From Leptospiraceae bacterium (GTDB lineage Bacteria > Spirochaetota > Leptospiria > Leptospirales > Leptospiraceae): DNA of 64,000 nt. The DNA lies in contig JACKPA010000004.1 of the NCBI GenBank assembly GCA_024233865.1, positions 124,001 through 188,000 of the forward strand, in the 5' to 3' direction. Made by a program: the position numbers and the translations under genes. Position 1 is the first letter of the stretch, and every line of letters begins with the position of its first letter. The notes below the pieces were generated by a model. The model was not told the origin of the DNA. It ran no database searches and was given only the letters and a program-made list of their open reading frames with translations. This document shows, in pieces, positions 26,287 through 36,700 of this stretch.

Positions 26287-27655
26287 TTTTATCTCTCACG
26301 TTTTTATAATGAAATAAGATGTTTTGTAGAGCTGCCGATTTTCTGGTTATTTCATCATATTCATTGGAGGGAATTGAGTCGTATACGATGCCTCCAGAAG
26401 CTTGGGTGTATCCATAATTTCCGGAAACAAACAACGTCCGAATAGGAATGGCAAAAGTACAGTTTCCATTTAATCCGAAATGCCCCAATGCACCACCATA
26501 AGGTCCTCTTGGTAATTTTTCGATTCGGCTTATGATTTTCATTGATTCGATTTTTGGAGCCCCGGATAACGTACCAGCCGGAAAAGAGCTTGCAAAACCG
26601 GAAAACATATCATCTTCTTTTTTGATAATTCCGGTTACTTCGCTTGAAATGTGTTGTATATGGCTGAATTTCTTTATATCCATTAACCTTCTAACCTTGA
26701 CGGTTCCAAATTTGGCAACTCGACCCATATCATTTCGATGTAAATCTACCAACATATTATGCTCAGCAATTTCTTTTGGATCATTTAATAGGATTTTTGC
26801 AAAATTGGTATCTTCTTCTTCATTGCCACCTCTTCGTATTGAGCCTGCCAAGGGAAAAGTTTCCATTTCACCGCTTCTTAATCGAAAAAGTAATTCCGGA
26901 CTTGCACCAATGATTTTTTGATCTTTTAGTTTTAAATAAAACATGTGAGGTGACGGATTTACCTTTCTTAATTTTTCATAAATCGGAATTAAATCGCCTG
27001 TTATGGAATATTCGGTTTTGAAACCTATCTGGCATTGAAATGTATTTCCGGATTTAATTTCTTCTATCACTTCCAAAACAGCCTTTTTATGATCTTCTTC
27101 TGTAAAAGTATACCCTAAAAAAGAAATATCAAAAGAATAGTCTTTTTTCTTGTTATCGGAAATAATTTTTTGAATTTCAGTAATTCTGTTGTTGTTGTAA
27201 TAAAAATACAAAACTTCACCGGTCATTTTATCTAAAATTAAACCATCCAAAAATAGCCCGAATCGAAATTGATCAAATGTTGATAGGGTAGGTAACTTTA
27301 AAGAAGGTTCAAAATAATTCATTCCTTCGTATGCTATATATCCAACCAAGCCACCAGCATAGTTTCTGGAAATAATATCCGTAGGAATCAATTCTCGTAA
27401 AGCATAATAAGGATTTGAATATTCATAAGAAGTCTCATTTATATACAAATGATTGCCATTGGCTCTAACCATGAATTCCGGATCAAAACCTATAATGGAG
27501 TATCTGGAATCATAACTCTCGTGTCCTAATGATTCTAATAAAAAACAAGAATCCGAATGGAGTTCAATTTTTTTAAACAATTCAAAAAAATTTTGTTCGA
27601 TTTCTATTTTTATATAATTTGGTTTTCTTGGTAGTTGTATTTTTGCGACCGACAT
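26264..27655 (-). CDS. trpE: Anthranilate synthase component I
   Basis: The ATG at 27655 (463 residues) is preferred over a TTG 12 bases upstream. The chorismate-binding domain carries FPAGTLSGAPK, RGPYGGALG, DLHRNDMGRVAKFG and ASGGIVYDS. The N-terminal LLES motif (FLLESLGHES) forms part of the tryptophan feedback site in TrpE. At the position where PabB has a catalytic Lys (PIKGT) this protein has Ala (FPLAGS), which favours anthranilate synthase over aminodeoxychorismate synthase. It makes anthranilate from chorismate with ammonia from TrpG. No trpD, C, F, B or A follows. Confidence 0.87.
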   Translation of the reverse strand: MSVAKIQLPRKPNYIKIEIEQNFFELFKKIELHSDSCFLLESLGHESYDSRYSIIGFDPEFMVRANGNHLYINETSYEYSNPYYALRELIPTDIISRNYAGGLVGYIAYEGMNYFEPSLKLPTLSTFDQFRFGLFLDGLILDKMTGEVLYFYYNNNRITEIQKIISDNKKKDYSFDISFLGYTFTEEDHKKAVLEVIEEIKSGNTFQCQIGFKTEYSITGDLIPIYEKLRKVNPSPHMFYLKLKDQKIIGASPELLFRLRSGEMETFPLAGSIRRGGNEEEDTNFAKILLNDPKEIAEHNMLVDLHRNDMGRVAKFGTVKVRRLMDIKKFSHIQHISSEVTGIIKKEDDMFSGFASSFPAGTLSGAPKIESMKIISRIEKLPRGPYGGALGHFGLNGNCTFAIPIRTLFVSGNYGYTQASGGIVYDSIPSNEYDEITRKSAALQNILFHYKNVRDKNESSYTR

Positions 27656-27848
27656 AAAAAATCTCAAGAAATCTTGTTTGATTACGGTTATTCCATTATA
27701 GAAAGTATCTTAGGAATTGCAATTTCTTTAGGTATTTTGATCTTGATTTATTAGATTTTTGTAATAGGATTTATCCGGTTTTGGTTACCCAGGGTAAATA
27801 TCTCTATCTAACAAATTTTTCCACAGGGAAGAGAAGAGGAAAAGTATG

Positions 27849-27868
27849 GGCAACCAAAGGATTGCCCA
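27849..27868. repeat. Short palindromic repeat GGGCAA/TTGCCC
   Basis: GGGCAACC at 27849 and GGATTGCCC ending at 27868 form an inverted repeat close in sequence to the unit at 132-154. It sits just after the phosphofructokinase stop codon. The rest of the 218-base gap to trpE shows only a TTACCCAGGGTAA palindrome near 27786-27798. Confidence 0.5.
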
Positions 27869-27873
27869 ATATC

Positions 27874-29178
27874 CTACAAACTAGCTCTAGACAGCATTGA
27901 ATCAGGTTGACCCGTAGAAGCAAGAACTGTTCTCCAAAGATCACTTGTTTCAGGTCGCAGAACCTTCCTTTCAGAAACGGCAAGGCTGATAGGAAGATTT
28001 GTGTAAATATTATTCCACATTCCAACTACCATTCCGGTCTTACCCGCCATCCCTGCATGAACCGCATTTTGAGCCAAAAAACCACAGTAAACGGAATCCT
28101 CCGGATTGGCAGGCATACTCCTGATGATATAACTTGGGTCAATATACTTGAGATTCACAGGAATATTTTTCTCATGAAAATATTCTATGATTTTGTCCCT
28201 CATAAATTTGCCTATATCGCCTAATTTTTTATTTCCGGAGGGATCATTTCCATCTGTTTGCAAAAACTTCTGCCCGGCTCCTTCTGCAATGACAATTACT
28301 GCGTGTCCTCTACTTAAAATCCTCTGCTTTAGAGTAGGCAAAAAAGCTCCTTCACCCTCCAAGTCAAAATCAACTTCCGGAATCAAAACAAAGTTTGCAT
28401 CTTTGGAAGCAAGAGCTGAGTTTACCGCTATGTAACCGGAATGTCGCCCCATAAGTTTTACAAGCCCTATACCATTAGGAGCCCCGTTTGCCTCTACGTC
28501 CGCAGCATAAATGGCATCTATTGATTTGGAAAATGCCGTAGAAAATCCAAATGTTTTGCTAATCATATTTATATCGTTATCAATTGTCTTTGGGATTCCT
28601 ATAACAGCAATTTTTTTATCTCGACGTGTGATTTCCTCATAAATCGCATTTGCTCCCTTTAGTGTTCCGTCACCTCCGATACAAAATAGAATCTTGATCC
28701 CCTGTTCCACCAAATAATCAACCATTTCGCTAATATCCTGGCTACCTCTAGAAGAAGATAAAAAAGAACCGCCATCTCTGTGGATATGAGAAACCACATT
28801 AGGAGTCAGTTCGATTGGCTTGTGACCATATTTTTTCACAAGACCTTGGTAGCCAAACGGAAATCCAAGTATCCTTCGAACTCCATACCGATATGTCAAT
28901 TCCATAACAATAGAACGAATCACATCGTTAATTCCCGGACACAATCCGCCACAGGTAACGATACCACAAGAAATCCACATAGGATCAAAGTAAATCTTTT
29001 CAGAAGGACCTGACTTTTCGAAATAAACGGGTTCCATGTTGTGGTATTCCAAAAATTCTTCCGGAGATGAAAATTCTGCTTTGTACAAAACTACAGTTTT
29101 TTCTTTAATATAATTTCTATATCGAGCCGGACTTGGGAAAGTACATTCGCCGAGCGTATCTATTTTAGTGCTTTTCAT
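27874..29178 (-). CDS. pfk: 6-phosphofructokinase, ATP-dependent member of the PPi-PFK-like clade
   Basis: The 434-residue enzyme phosphorylates fructose 6-phosphate. It has CGGLCPGIND at 76-85, GGDGT at 168-172, PKTIDNDI at 196-203 and MGRHSGY near 243. The residue that separates donors is glycine (G171 of GGDGT), the ATP-type, whereas PPi enzymes have Asp; K197 of PKTIDND is the residue usual in the PPi-like lineage. This combination is known from plant, trypanosome and some bacterial ATP-PFKs, so ATP is the likelier donor. It appears monocistronic; the 283-base upstream gap to the divergent DUF547 gene holds a CTGAGCTTGTCGAAATGA-type repeat at 29325-29342. Confidence 0.88.
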   Translation of the reverse strand: MKSTKIDTLGECTFPSPARYRNYIKEKTVVLYKAEFSSPEEFLEYHNMEPVYFEKSGPSEKIYFDPMWISCGIVTCGGLCPGINDVIRSIVMELTYRYGVRRILGFPFGYQGLVKKYGHKPIELTPNVVSHIHRDGGSFLSSSRGSQDISEMVDYLVEQGIKILFCIGGDGTLKGANAIYEEITRRDKKIAVIGIPKTIDNDINMISKTFGFSTAFSKSIDAIYAADVEANGAPNGIGLVKLMGRHSGYIAVNSALASKDANFVLIPEVDFDLEGEGAFLPTLKQRILSRGHAVIVIAEGAGQKFLQTDGNDPSGNKKLGDIGKFMRDKIIEYFHEKNIPVNLKYIDPSYIIRSMPANPEDSVYCGFLAQNAVHAGMAGKTGMVVGMWNNIYTNLPISLAVSERKVLRPETSDLWRTVLASTGQPDSMLSRASL

Positions 29179-29461
29179 AATATCAACTATTTACCTATAT
29201 TTTTATAAAAAAACTTTTTAAGTATTACTTCAATATATTATTTTTTAGTAATAGGTTTTTTGATCAATTTTTATAATAAGAATTATAAATTAAAACTTAG
29301 TTTTGTATCTGGTATCGCTCACCTGAGCTTGTCGAAATGATTTTCTATCCATGGGTATGTGAAATAAAATGTTTTAGAAGTGCCAATTGTGTTTGTAGGC
29401 AAAAAAGTATTCATGTGAGAGTATAAATAAAAAACGATTACCAAACATAAAGGAGAATAGA

Positions 29462-30235
29462 ATGAAAAAAGTGATAAGTATTGTGTTATTTTGTTTTGTA
29501 ATGCATGGTTTGACGGCATTGGATCATGGTCACAGGGAGTTTGATGATTTATTAAAGCAATATGTTGCTTCTAATGGTCGTGTAAGCTACAACGGATTTA
29601 AGAAAGACAAAAAGAAACTGGAGACCTATTTATCATCTCTATCCACAGTTTCCCAAGGCGAGTATGATAAGTTTGACGGAAAGCAAAAACTTGCTTTTTT
29701 GATCAATGCCTATAACGGGTACACCATCAAACTTATTCTGGACGATGAAGCAAAAAACGGAAAATGGACAAAGAGTATCAAAAAGATAGGTGGATTGTTT
29801 GGTAGTCCTTGGAAAATTGAATTTTTTAAATTGCTGGGAAAAAAGAGACATCTGGACTGGATTGAGCATCAAATGCTTCGAAAATTTGGAGAACCAAGAA
29901 TTCATGCTGCTATTGTTTGTGCTTCTATTGGCTGTCCGATTTTATTAAATCGAGCTTTTGTGGAAAACCAAGTCTACAACCAAATGCAAAACCAGATGGT
30001 AAAGTTTTTAAAAGACAAAGCCAAAAATAGGTTTGATGCCCGGAAGAATGAGTTGTATATTTCACCAATTTTTAAGTGGTTTAAAGAAGACTTTACAAAA
30101 GGCACAAAGAAGGATAAAGATTTAATTGCCTATTTAAAGAAAACTATGCAAGGAAGCGGGGACGATATTGAAAAAACACCGGAAAATGCTTCTATAGAAT
30201 ATACGGATTATAATTGGGATTTGAATGAGCAGTGA
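29462..30235 (+). CDS. Exported DUF547 protein
   Basis: The 257-residue protein has a signal peptide (SIVLFCFVMHGLTA) and a DUF547 domain over most of its length (AFLINAYNGYTIKLIL, LDWIEHQMLRKFGEPRIHAAIVCASIGCP, and ISPIFKWFKEDF). The domain has conserved Asn/Tyr, His and Cys positions and has been compared with a transglutaminase-like or cysteine-protease fold; the activity is unknown. AAGGAG sits 6 bases before the ATG, an excellent start. Confidence 0.9.
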   Translation: MKKVISIVLFCFVMHGLTALDHGHREFDDLLKQYVASNGRVSYNGFKKDKKKLETYLSSLSTVSQGEYDKFDGKQKLAFLINAYNGYTIKLILDDEAKNGKWTKSIKKIGGLFGSPWKIEFFKLLGKKRHLDWIEHQMLRKFGEPRIHAAIVCASIGCPILLNRAFVENQVYNQMQNQMVKFLKDKAKNRFDARKNELYISPIFKWFKEDFTKGTKKDKDLIAYLKKTMQGSGDDIEKTPENASIEYTDYNWDLNEQ

Positions 30236-30332
30236 TGTTTTTTAGCCTAAAAAAGCAGATAAAAATAGAATAAGCTTGCCTTGCCAATCCTATATGTAAC
30301 AAATAGATAACATAAATCCAGGGAGATTTGTT

Positions 30333-30644
30333 ATGAAAAATGTGTTGGTTGTTCTACTATTGGGATTTTTATCTACTTTTCCGTTGTTTCCCAAAGAAGT
30401 TCCCAGTGCCGGAGAAATGGTCACGGATATAATTTTAGTCAGACCACTGGGATTTGCCAGTGTGGTACTGGGGTCGGTTTTATATATACCTACTGCTTTC
30501 TTTTCTGTGTTATCAGACAATCCAAAAGAAGCATTAAAGGAAAGTGGACATAGATTGGTTGTTTATCCGTTTAAGTTTACTTTTTACAGAAGAGTGGGTG
30601 ACTTTCCCGGATATATGGAAGACGTTCAATATATGAACGAATAA
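30333..30644 (+). CDS. Small exported or membrane protein, unknown
   Basis: The 103-residue protein opens with a signal-like segment (VLVVLLLGFLSTFPLF) and has a second hydrophobic helix at about 37-60 (LGFASVVLGSVLYIPTAFF). It is well supported by GGGAG 8 bases before the ATG and by codon usage like its neighbours. No family recognised. It ends 17 bases before argB but is probably unrelated in function. Confidence 0.75.
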   Translation: MKNVLVVLLLGFLSTFPLFPKEVPSAGEMVTDIILVRPLGFASVVLGSVLYIPTAFFSVLSDNPKEALKESGHRLVVYPFKFTFYRRVGDFPGYMEDVQYMNE

Positions 30645-30661
30645 GTGGATAGGGCTATTTT

Positions 30662-31534
30662 ATGCTTAAAATTATTGATAAAATTACAAGTCTTTTAGAA
30701 ACGCTACCTTACATAAAGTATTTTGCCGGCAAAACGGTTGTGATCAAATATGGAGGGGCAGCTATGGTGGAAGAAGAACTAAAAGATTCTTTTGCCATTG
30801 ATATTGTTATGTTGAAGTACGTGGGTATCAAACCTGTTATCGTTCATGGAGGGGGACCGGAAATCAACGCTTTGCTGGATAGTTTGAATATACAATCTGA
30901 GTTTGTTCGTGGAAGACGAAAAACGGATAAAAAAACCATGGAAGTAGTGGAGATGGTGTTAACGGGTAAAATTAATAAGCAAATTGTTAGCTTGATTCAT
31001 TCCAAAGGAGGAGGCTCTATCGGAATATCCGGAAGAGATGGGAAACTAGCGACAGCCGAAATCCACAAAATGGAAGTGAAAGATGAGAAGGGACAGCTTG
31101 AATACCTTGATCTTGGTTTGGTAGGAGAGATCAAAAAAATTAATCCAAAGATTGTATTAGCACTAATCGATAATGATTTTATTCCAGTCATTTCACCGGT
31201 AGCAGAATCCGAAGAAGGTGAGCCTTTGAATATTAATGCTGATACAATGGCGGGAAGTATTGCCGGAGCCTTAAACGCTGAAAAACTGATTTTGTTAACC
31301 GATACAAAAGGTGTTCTTATCCAAGACAAGCTAAGGGACAAAATTGGTAGGTCTGAGGTTCAGAACCTAATCCAAGCCGGAGATATTTCCGGTGGAATGA
31401 TTCCTAAGGTAGAATGTTGTCTTGAGGCAATTGCTGCCGGCGTAAAAAAGACGCACATAATAGATGGAAGAGTTCCACATTCCATTTTAATTGAATTATT
31501 CACAGATCAAGGAATTGGAACTTTGATTGAGTGA
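30662..31534 (+). CDS. argB: Acetylglutamate kinase
   Basis: The 290-residue amino-acid kinase has VVIKYGGAAM at the N-terminus, the substrate loop VHGGGPEINALL, GISGRDG and NINADTMAG, then the nucleotide-binding LLTDTKGVL and SGGMIPKV. It phosphorylates N-acetylglutamate in arginine synthesis. Length is standard. The N-terminal extension before VVIKYGG resembles that of arginine-sensitive hexameric NAGK. No other arg gene is adjacent. Confidence 0.96.
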   Translation: MLKIIDKITSLLETLPYIKYFAGKTVVIKYGGAAMVEEELKDSFAIDIVMLKYVGIKPVIVHGGGPEINALLDSLNIQSEFVRGRRKTDKKTMEVVEMVLTGKINKQIVSLIHSKGGGSIGISGRDGKLATAEIHKMEVKDEKGQLEYLDLGLVGEIKKINPKIVLALIDNDFIPVISPVAESEEGEPLNINADTMAGSIAGALNAEKLILLTDTKGVLIQDKLRDKIGRSEVQNLIQAGDISGGMIPKVECCLEAIAAGVKKTHIIDGRVPHSILIELFTDQGIGTLIE

Positions 31535-31542
31535 AGGAATTC

Positions 31543-31585
31543 CTCGTAAGAAATTGCTTCAGTCTTACGGCTTCGCAATGACAAA
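31543..31585. repeat. Dispersed hairpin repeat after argB
   Basis: CGTAAG (31545-31550)/CTTACG (31564-31569) and ATTGC (31553-31557)/GCAAT (31575-31579) interlock in a short segment ending CGGCTTCGCAATGAC. This ending resembles intergenic repeats reported across many bacteria. It occupies the argB to carboxypeptidase gap and can act as a 3' hairpin. Confidence 0.5.
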
Positions 31586-31638
31586 AGTGAGCTATCATTT
31601 CAACTCGGGAAGTTATTTCTTGCTATAACCTAATTTTT

Positions 31639-32997
31639 ATGCGATTCGCAAAGCTATTTATTGTCGTTTTTTACTTGTATTCTATATCTTGTAATTCGAA
31701 CTCAATCAAGACTCGAGGGAGTAATATTACTCCTATCCCCAATCTTCCTTTGTATGGATCGGACACGAGCAGTCCTTTTGTAAAGTATGTTCCTGACTAT
31801 AATAAAAAGCTACAAAAGAAAATCTTTAAGCTAGATGATCTCATTTCCGGATACAAAGATGATAAACTGAATCAGAAGTACTTAAGAGCCGTAGCCCGTA
31901 TGTATCCGAAGGTCGTTCGATACTATCATATCGGACGCACTCGAAACGATAGACCTATTCCAGCTTTGAGAATTACGGCTCCTACAGGAAAGATGGATGA
32001 AAAAGTGTCAATTCTTTTTGATGGTGCACACCATGCCAATGAGTTATTGTCAACTGAGCATTGTTATGACATACTTTATAACTTGCTTAGTGATTATGAG
32101 AAATACAGAAAATATTTAAGGTATGTGGTGATTTGGATTGTTCCCATAGTGAATCCTGACGGAAGTAATTCCTTTTGGCACAAATCGATTGGGACGGGAC
32201 GTAAAAACGGATATACGAACTCTTCCGTGCAAAATAATATCTATTACGACGGAGTAGACTTGAATAGAAACTATCCTTTTAGGTGGAATTCCGGGATTCC
32301 AAAGGCATCTTCTGCAGATGCTAATAGTGCTTATTTTAGAGGACTCCAGCCCTCGTCCGAACCGGAAACAAAGGCAATGATGAAATTGGCAAAAATAGAA
32401 AGGTTTGTTGCTTCTGTTAGCTTTCATCAGTATGCTTCTTGTATTTTGTACCCTTATACAATTCCGGACACTAAAAATCCTGAGCCGGACTATGCCAAAG
32501 ATTTAGCCATTCGACTCGCAAACCTTGTCACCGTCTATAGAGAAAACAAAAAGTTTATCGCGTTGAAAAATATCTATGCGGTGGATGGAGTGGATCAAGA
32601 TTACTTTTATAACAAATATGGTACCTTGGCTTATATAATCGAATCAACTCACCACAATGTAGATTATAGATACACCCGGACGATTTTAAGCGGATTCAAA
32701 CCACTATGGGAAAGGTTGATTAGAGAAAGTATAATAGGAAAAAAAATATTTTTAAAGATTATGGATGTGAATACAAAAAAAGCGGTCTCAGCCAGAGTGA
32801 AAATAGACGAAATACAGTTTTTTGAAAAGGAAAAACCAAGAAGCAATCCTAAAAATGGTTTGTTTTATTGGTTGGTAAAAGAGAGAAAAGAATACCATTT
32901 GAAGATTTCTAAAAAGGGGTATTATGCACGTTACATATTGTATAAAGCCTTAACGTCTCGCGAGCCACAAGTCATTTATTTAAATCTAAAAAAGTAA
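31639..32997 (+). CDS. Lipoprotein zinc carboxypeptidase, M14 family
   Basis: The 452-residue protein has a signal peptide with lipobox SISC (C18). The M14 metallopeptidase domain spans about 70-350: zinc ligands H132 and E135 (HANE) and H263 (SFHQY), the arginine/asparagine substrate site in DLNRNYPF, and the general base E335 (IIEST). The C-terminal 85 residues look like a beta-sandwich (transthyretin-like or CarboxypepD_reg type). It should trim C-terminal residues from peptides or peptidoglycan stems at the cell envelope. No strong ribosome-binding site. Confidence 0.93.
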   Translation: MRFAKLFIVVFYLYSISCNSNSIKTRGSNITPIPNLPLYGSDTSSPFVKYVPDYNKKLQKKIFKLDDLISGYKDDKLNQKYLRAVARMYPKVVRYYHIGRTRNDRPIPALRITAPTGKMDEKVSILFDGAHHANELLSTEHCYDILYNLLSDYEKYRKYLRYVVIWIVPIVNPDGSNSFWHKSIGTGRKNGYTNSSVQNNIYYDGVDLNRNYPFRWNSGIPKASSADANSAYFRGLQPSSEPETKAMMKLAKIERFVASVSFHQYASCILYPYTIPDTKNPEPDYAKDLAIRLANLVTVYRENKKFIALKNIYAVDGVDQDYFYNKYGTLAYIIESTHHNVDYRYTRTILSGFKPLWERLIRESIIGKKIFLKIMDVNTKKAVSARVKIDEIQFFEKEKPRSNPKNGLFYWLVKERKEYHLKISKKGYYARYILYKALTSREPQVIYLNLKK

Positions 32998-33109
32998 GCA
33001 ATATAGCGTAAATAATTGCGAAAGTATCACAGCCATATATTCGACATTGAAGAATATACAATTCACCTTGGTTTCAATACCCCCTGGTAGAAGGAGCAAA
33101 TCACAATAT

Positions 33110-33367
33110 ATGAATTTGTATGGAATAATTCTTTGGGGACGAAGGATCCTCCGGTATCTTGCTTTGGAACATGATGTTGAGGAAAAAAAGTTAGTGGAGG
33201 AGAAGCTTGGTTTTATAAAAGATTACGAGTCTTTGATTGTGGAAATATATGAAATCGAGCAGGCTGTAAAGAATCTACAAAAAGAAGTAAAGACAAAAGG
33301 ATTGAATCGGAAAACCATAAAAATATGCAAAGGATTTTTGAAATCTTTAAAATCAAAAAATATATAA
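33110..33367 (+). CDS. Small hypothetical protein
   Basis: An 85-residue open frame starts with ATG at 33110; AAGGAG lies 13 bases upstream, a little far. The product is basic and probably helical (RYLALEHDVEEKKLVEEKL, then EIEQAVKNLQKEVK, a possible coiled coil). The frame is open upstream to a TTG at 33047. No family recognised. It could be a remnant, since it borders the mobile-looking region. Confidence 0.4.
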   Translation: MNLYGIILWGRRILRYLALEHDVEEKKLVEEKLGFIKDYESLIVEIYEIEQAVKNLQKEVKTKGLNRKTIKICKGFLKSLKSKNI

Positions 33368-33462
33368 ATTTGACATCTTAGCCTGCTACTATCAGAATTC
33401 ATAATTTCCACTATTTTCATATTTTTTTTACCAGCCTTGTTTATAAAGCCAAGCTAGCAATG

Positions 33463-33668
33463 GCACTTAACGTTAGGGCATACCCGACGTGCCGCTTCGG
33501 CATGTCACCGAGCAAGTGAGCTTTTGTCAATGCAAGTGCTGTGACTGAGTAAGCTTCCAATCGAGCGAAGGCACTTCACTTGCTTGGGAGTTCAAAAGCT
33601 CTCTCGGTGCAAGGAATCGAACAACTTCCAATCTGGTTCGATTCCGCAGTGGGTATGCTCAGTTGTGC
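33463..33668. repeat. Long structured palindrome resembling an integron attC site
   Basis: The element lies in a 350-base gap without genes (33368-33717). Its outer arms are GCAC-TTAAC (33463-33471) and GTTGTGC (33662-33668), then GCATACCC (33478-33485) pairs exactly with GGGTATGC (33651-33658), with unequal unpaired spacers between (GTTAGG and TCA). Inside are further hairpins: GACGTGCCG/CGGCATGTC (33486-33506), CACCGAG..GAGCTTTTG/CAAAAGCTC..CTCGGTG, and GGAATCGAAC/GTTCGATTCC (33613-33645). R-spacer-L-loop-L-spacer-R is the attC plan, though the length (about 206 bases) is greater than usual and GTTGTGC differs from GTTRRRY at one base. A 39-base left-arm copy lies at 37169-37207. Confidence 0.5.
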
Positions 33669-33717
33669 GATGTACGTTATATTCATTTCTTTTATGATAT
33701 TATAATATAATTATTGC

Positions 33718-36700
33718 CTATATATTTAAACTTTCTAATACCTTATCAATTTCATTTAATTCTTTATATAAATGCTCTCTAATTTTTAGTCGAAGATTTC
33801 CTAATTTTAAGCCAGAAACTTCAGATGTATCCCTTTTAGTAATAAAATCTTTAGTTTTTTGAATACATAATTCTCCTATATTTGCAAGTTTCTTATGATC
33901 TTTTTTTGAAGATTTGTATTGAAGAAGAGGAACTTGCAAAATTGTCTTATGAACATGTCTTTCTCCAAATAATCCTTTAGCTTGAAAAGATTTAATTTGT
34001 TTATTCGCAAAATTACTATTCAAAAAACTACAAATATAAACTGCTTCTTCTATATCATTAGTTGCATACCAATATGTAGTACTTTCTACAATAAAAGGAA
34101 AAATAAACTTTCTTCTTTCTATTACAACTGCATTAGCATCTTTAGCTGAAGCATTGTACAACACGAGATATTTGGAATTCATATCTTGCCCTGCCAATCC
34201 CTTTTGGTAATTTAACCTTTGTCCTGTTGACATACTTTCTGACCTTTCTGTCCTATGTTTATTCCAAAGTTTTTCTGCTTCTCGAAAATACTTGGATGAG
34301 TAATAATCTCCAATTCCTAAAATTTTATCTGCATCTAAAAGTTGAATTTCTTTTTGTTTACCGATTCTTTCTATTGTTATTGGCAGAGCTACAAAAACAG
34401 GATTGATCAGAGCAAATGGCAAAATGCTTTTAGATATGGCAGTTGTAAATAAAAAGTTTGTATTTACTTGATCTTTCAAAATAAATTCATTCCAAGGTGG
34501 TTTTGCGTCTTTTAAAATGTGTTCTGCTGTCTTTACAACGACTATTCTGTCTTCCCTGTCTGCTTTCTTTTTAGGTATTTCTTCTAATACATCCACAAAG
34601 TAGAAATTACGTGGAACAATAGTTGCACCTTGTTTGAAGTATGGTGCATAATAATTTGCACCTTCCATTGTTTCATTTTTTTTGTCAGAAAAAGCTGTTC
34701 TATCTCCTAATGTGGTATAGTACCAAGTCACTTTGGATTTGTTTATTTTACCAGACATATCTCCCCAAAGTCCAATTTGAGTGTCATCTTGTTTCATTTT
34801 GCCACTCAAAATATGACCAGGTATTCCAGATTTTGGAATCATTCGTTTCTCTTTTTTATTTTCTTTTTCTGTAAAAGCAACCATAGCTGGAACATTGAAT
34901 AATGGTTTTACATCTCCTAAATCCCAAATGCTTGTCAATCTGAATCCAATAGATGTACCAGAACGAAAATTTTTGTGTTGATCAGCAGATAAAAAGCTTC
35001 TTGGAAGAACAAATGCTAATTTTCCTCCTGGTTTTAAAAACTTCTCACTCGCATGAGATAAGAAAATGGATGCAATTTCCAAGTGTGGCATGTTGGCAAT
35101 GCTTGGCACCAATTCATATTCGTTAGCCAATTTATTTAAAATAGTTTGATATTCCTTATTTGAAAACATAGCGTATGTCAACCAAGGAGGATTTCCTGCT
35201 ATAAAATCAAATGAATTTGTTATGAAAAAAGGTTTATAAAGGTTGATTAATATAAATTTCCATATCCCATCTTGGTATTTTTCTTTCTTTTCTTTTAAAT
35301 CTTTAAAAATCTTATAGAATGGATATTTTTCTAAATTGTGAATCAAAATTTCCTTTTTAATATTCTTTATAGTAATTGTTAATTGTTTAGTAAATTCTTT
35401 TTCATCCATAACTTCTTTTCGATGCAAATATGAATCTGCTATTCTATCACAAAATTTAATAGCTTCATCAAATACGTCAGGTTTTTCTAAAATAGATTTA
35501 TCTAAAATATATTCTTTATCAGCCATTTTGACGGAAAGTTGATTCTGAAAAAGCTCTACTCCTTCCGGAACAAGTAAAGAATTTGCCAAATATAACTTCA
35601 TTTCCATTGGTTTTTTTACTGTTTTTATTAAGTCAGATATTTCTAAAAGTATATTCGTTTTTGCTATTTGTAAAGATAAAGGATGAATGTCGATTCCACT
35701 AACTTGTGACAATATTTCTTCCGCTGTAATCTTAGGAATTAGTTTCTTGATTTTTCCAATAAATGAGCGAATAAACGAACCACTTCCGCAAGCTGGATCA
35801 AAAAATGTACTACCTCTTTGGATTTCAAAAGTGTCAATGATTTCGTTACAGAGCCAGTCGGGAGTGTAGTATTCACCCAATTTATGTCGAGTTTCTATAT
35901 CAATAAGTTCTTGATAAACACCTTTTAAAATATCTTCTTGGATTTTAGAGAAATCAAAATTTTCTAAGGTTTGCAAAATTTTCTGAAAAACAGGTCTAAG
36001 AATTTTATAGTTTTTTTCATTTGCTATCCAATAATAAAAATCATTTACGACAAAATTTTCAATATGAAAGTTATCAAATATTTTACCACTTAAGATTTCC
36101 CTTAGTTCATTGTCTTCGATAAATTCCTTGTCTTTTGATAAAATAGAAAAAGCAAGAATTTTTGAAAATACACTCAAGTATGTATGAACAAGAAAAACCT
36201 TGGTATTTCCAACAAACCTTCCATAAGCAATACTTAAAAATCTCTCCCATTGATTATAGGCAGTTTGAATTTCCAATTCATTTTGTATATTAGAATAGTG
36301 TTTTGTCATTAAATTAAGAGCTGTAAGAAAAGTTTCTGAACTCTCCCCAAACTCATTTTTGATGTTTTCTAAAGTTGCTGGAAATTTTGTGAACTTAAAA
36401 AGATACCTATCAAGGAAGAAAGGAAACTCTTCTAAATTTTTGTCTGTTAAAATAAAGGAGTCTTTTTGTTTTAAGATTATATCTGAAGCAGTGAAGATAG
36501 AGTTGGTATCGTAAATCCATTTTTCTGAATCTACTGTATATATTTTCCAAGATATACAATCAGTAGCAACTAATGTAAAATTATAAACTTGGTTGGATTT
36601 CCAATTACCTGCTAAGTATTCTCTAAGTTGCTCGACAGCGTGCCCAAGTTTGCCTGAACTTTGGATAGATTTTTCAAATTCTATGATTATATTTCCATAC

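Noticed and set aside
33613..33645. A TPsiC-like GGTTCGATTCC that could mark the 3' part of a tRNA gene
   Set aside because: It pairs perfectly with the upstream GGAATCGAAC as one hairpin of the long palindrome. No anticodon arm, acceptor stem or CCA end fits.
33463..33679. CRISPR array
   Set aside because: The repeats are an internal palindrome and one distant direct copy. There is no regular repeat-spacer series and no cas gene in the window.
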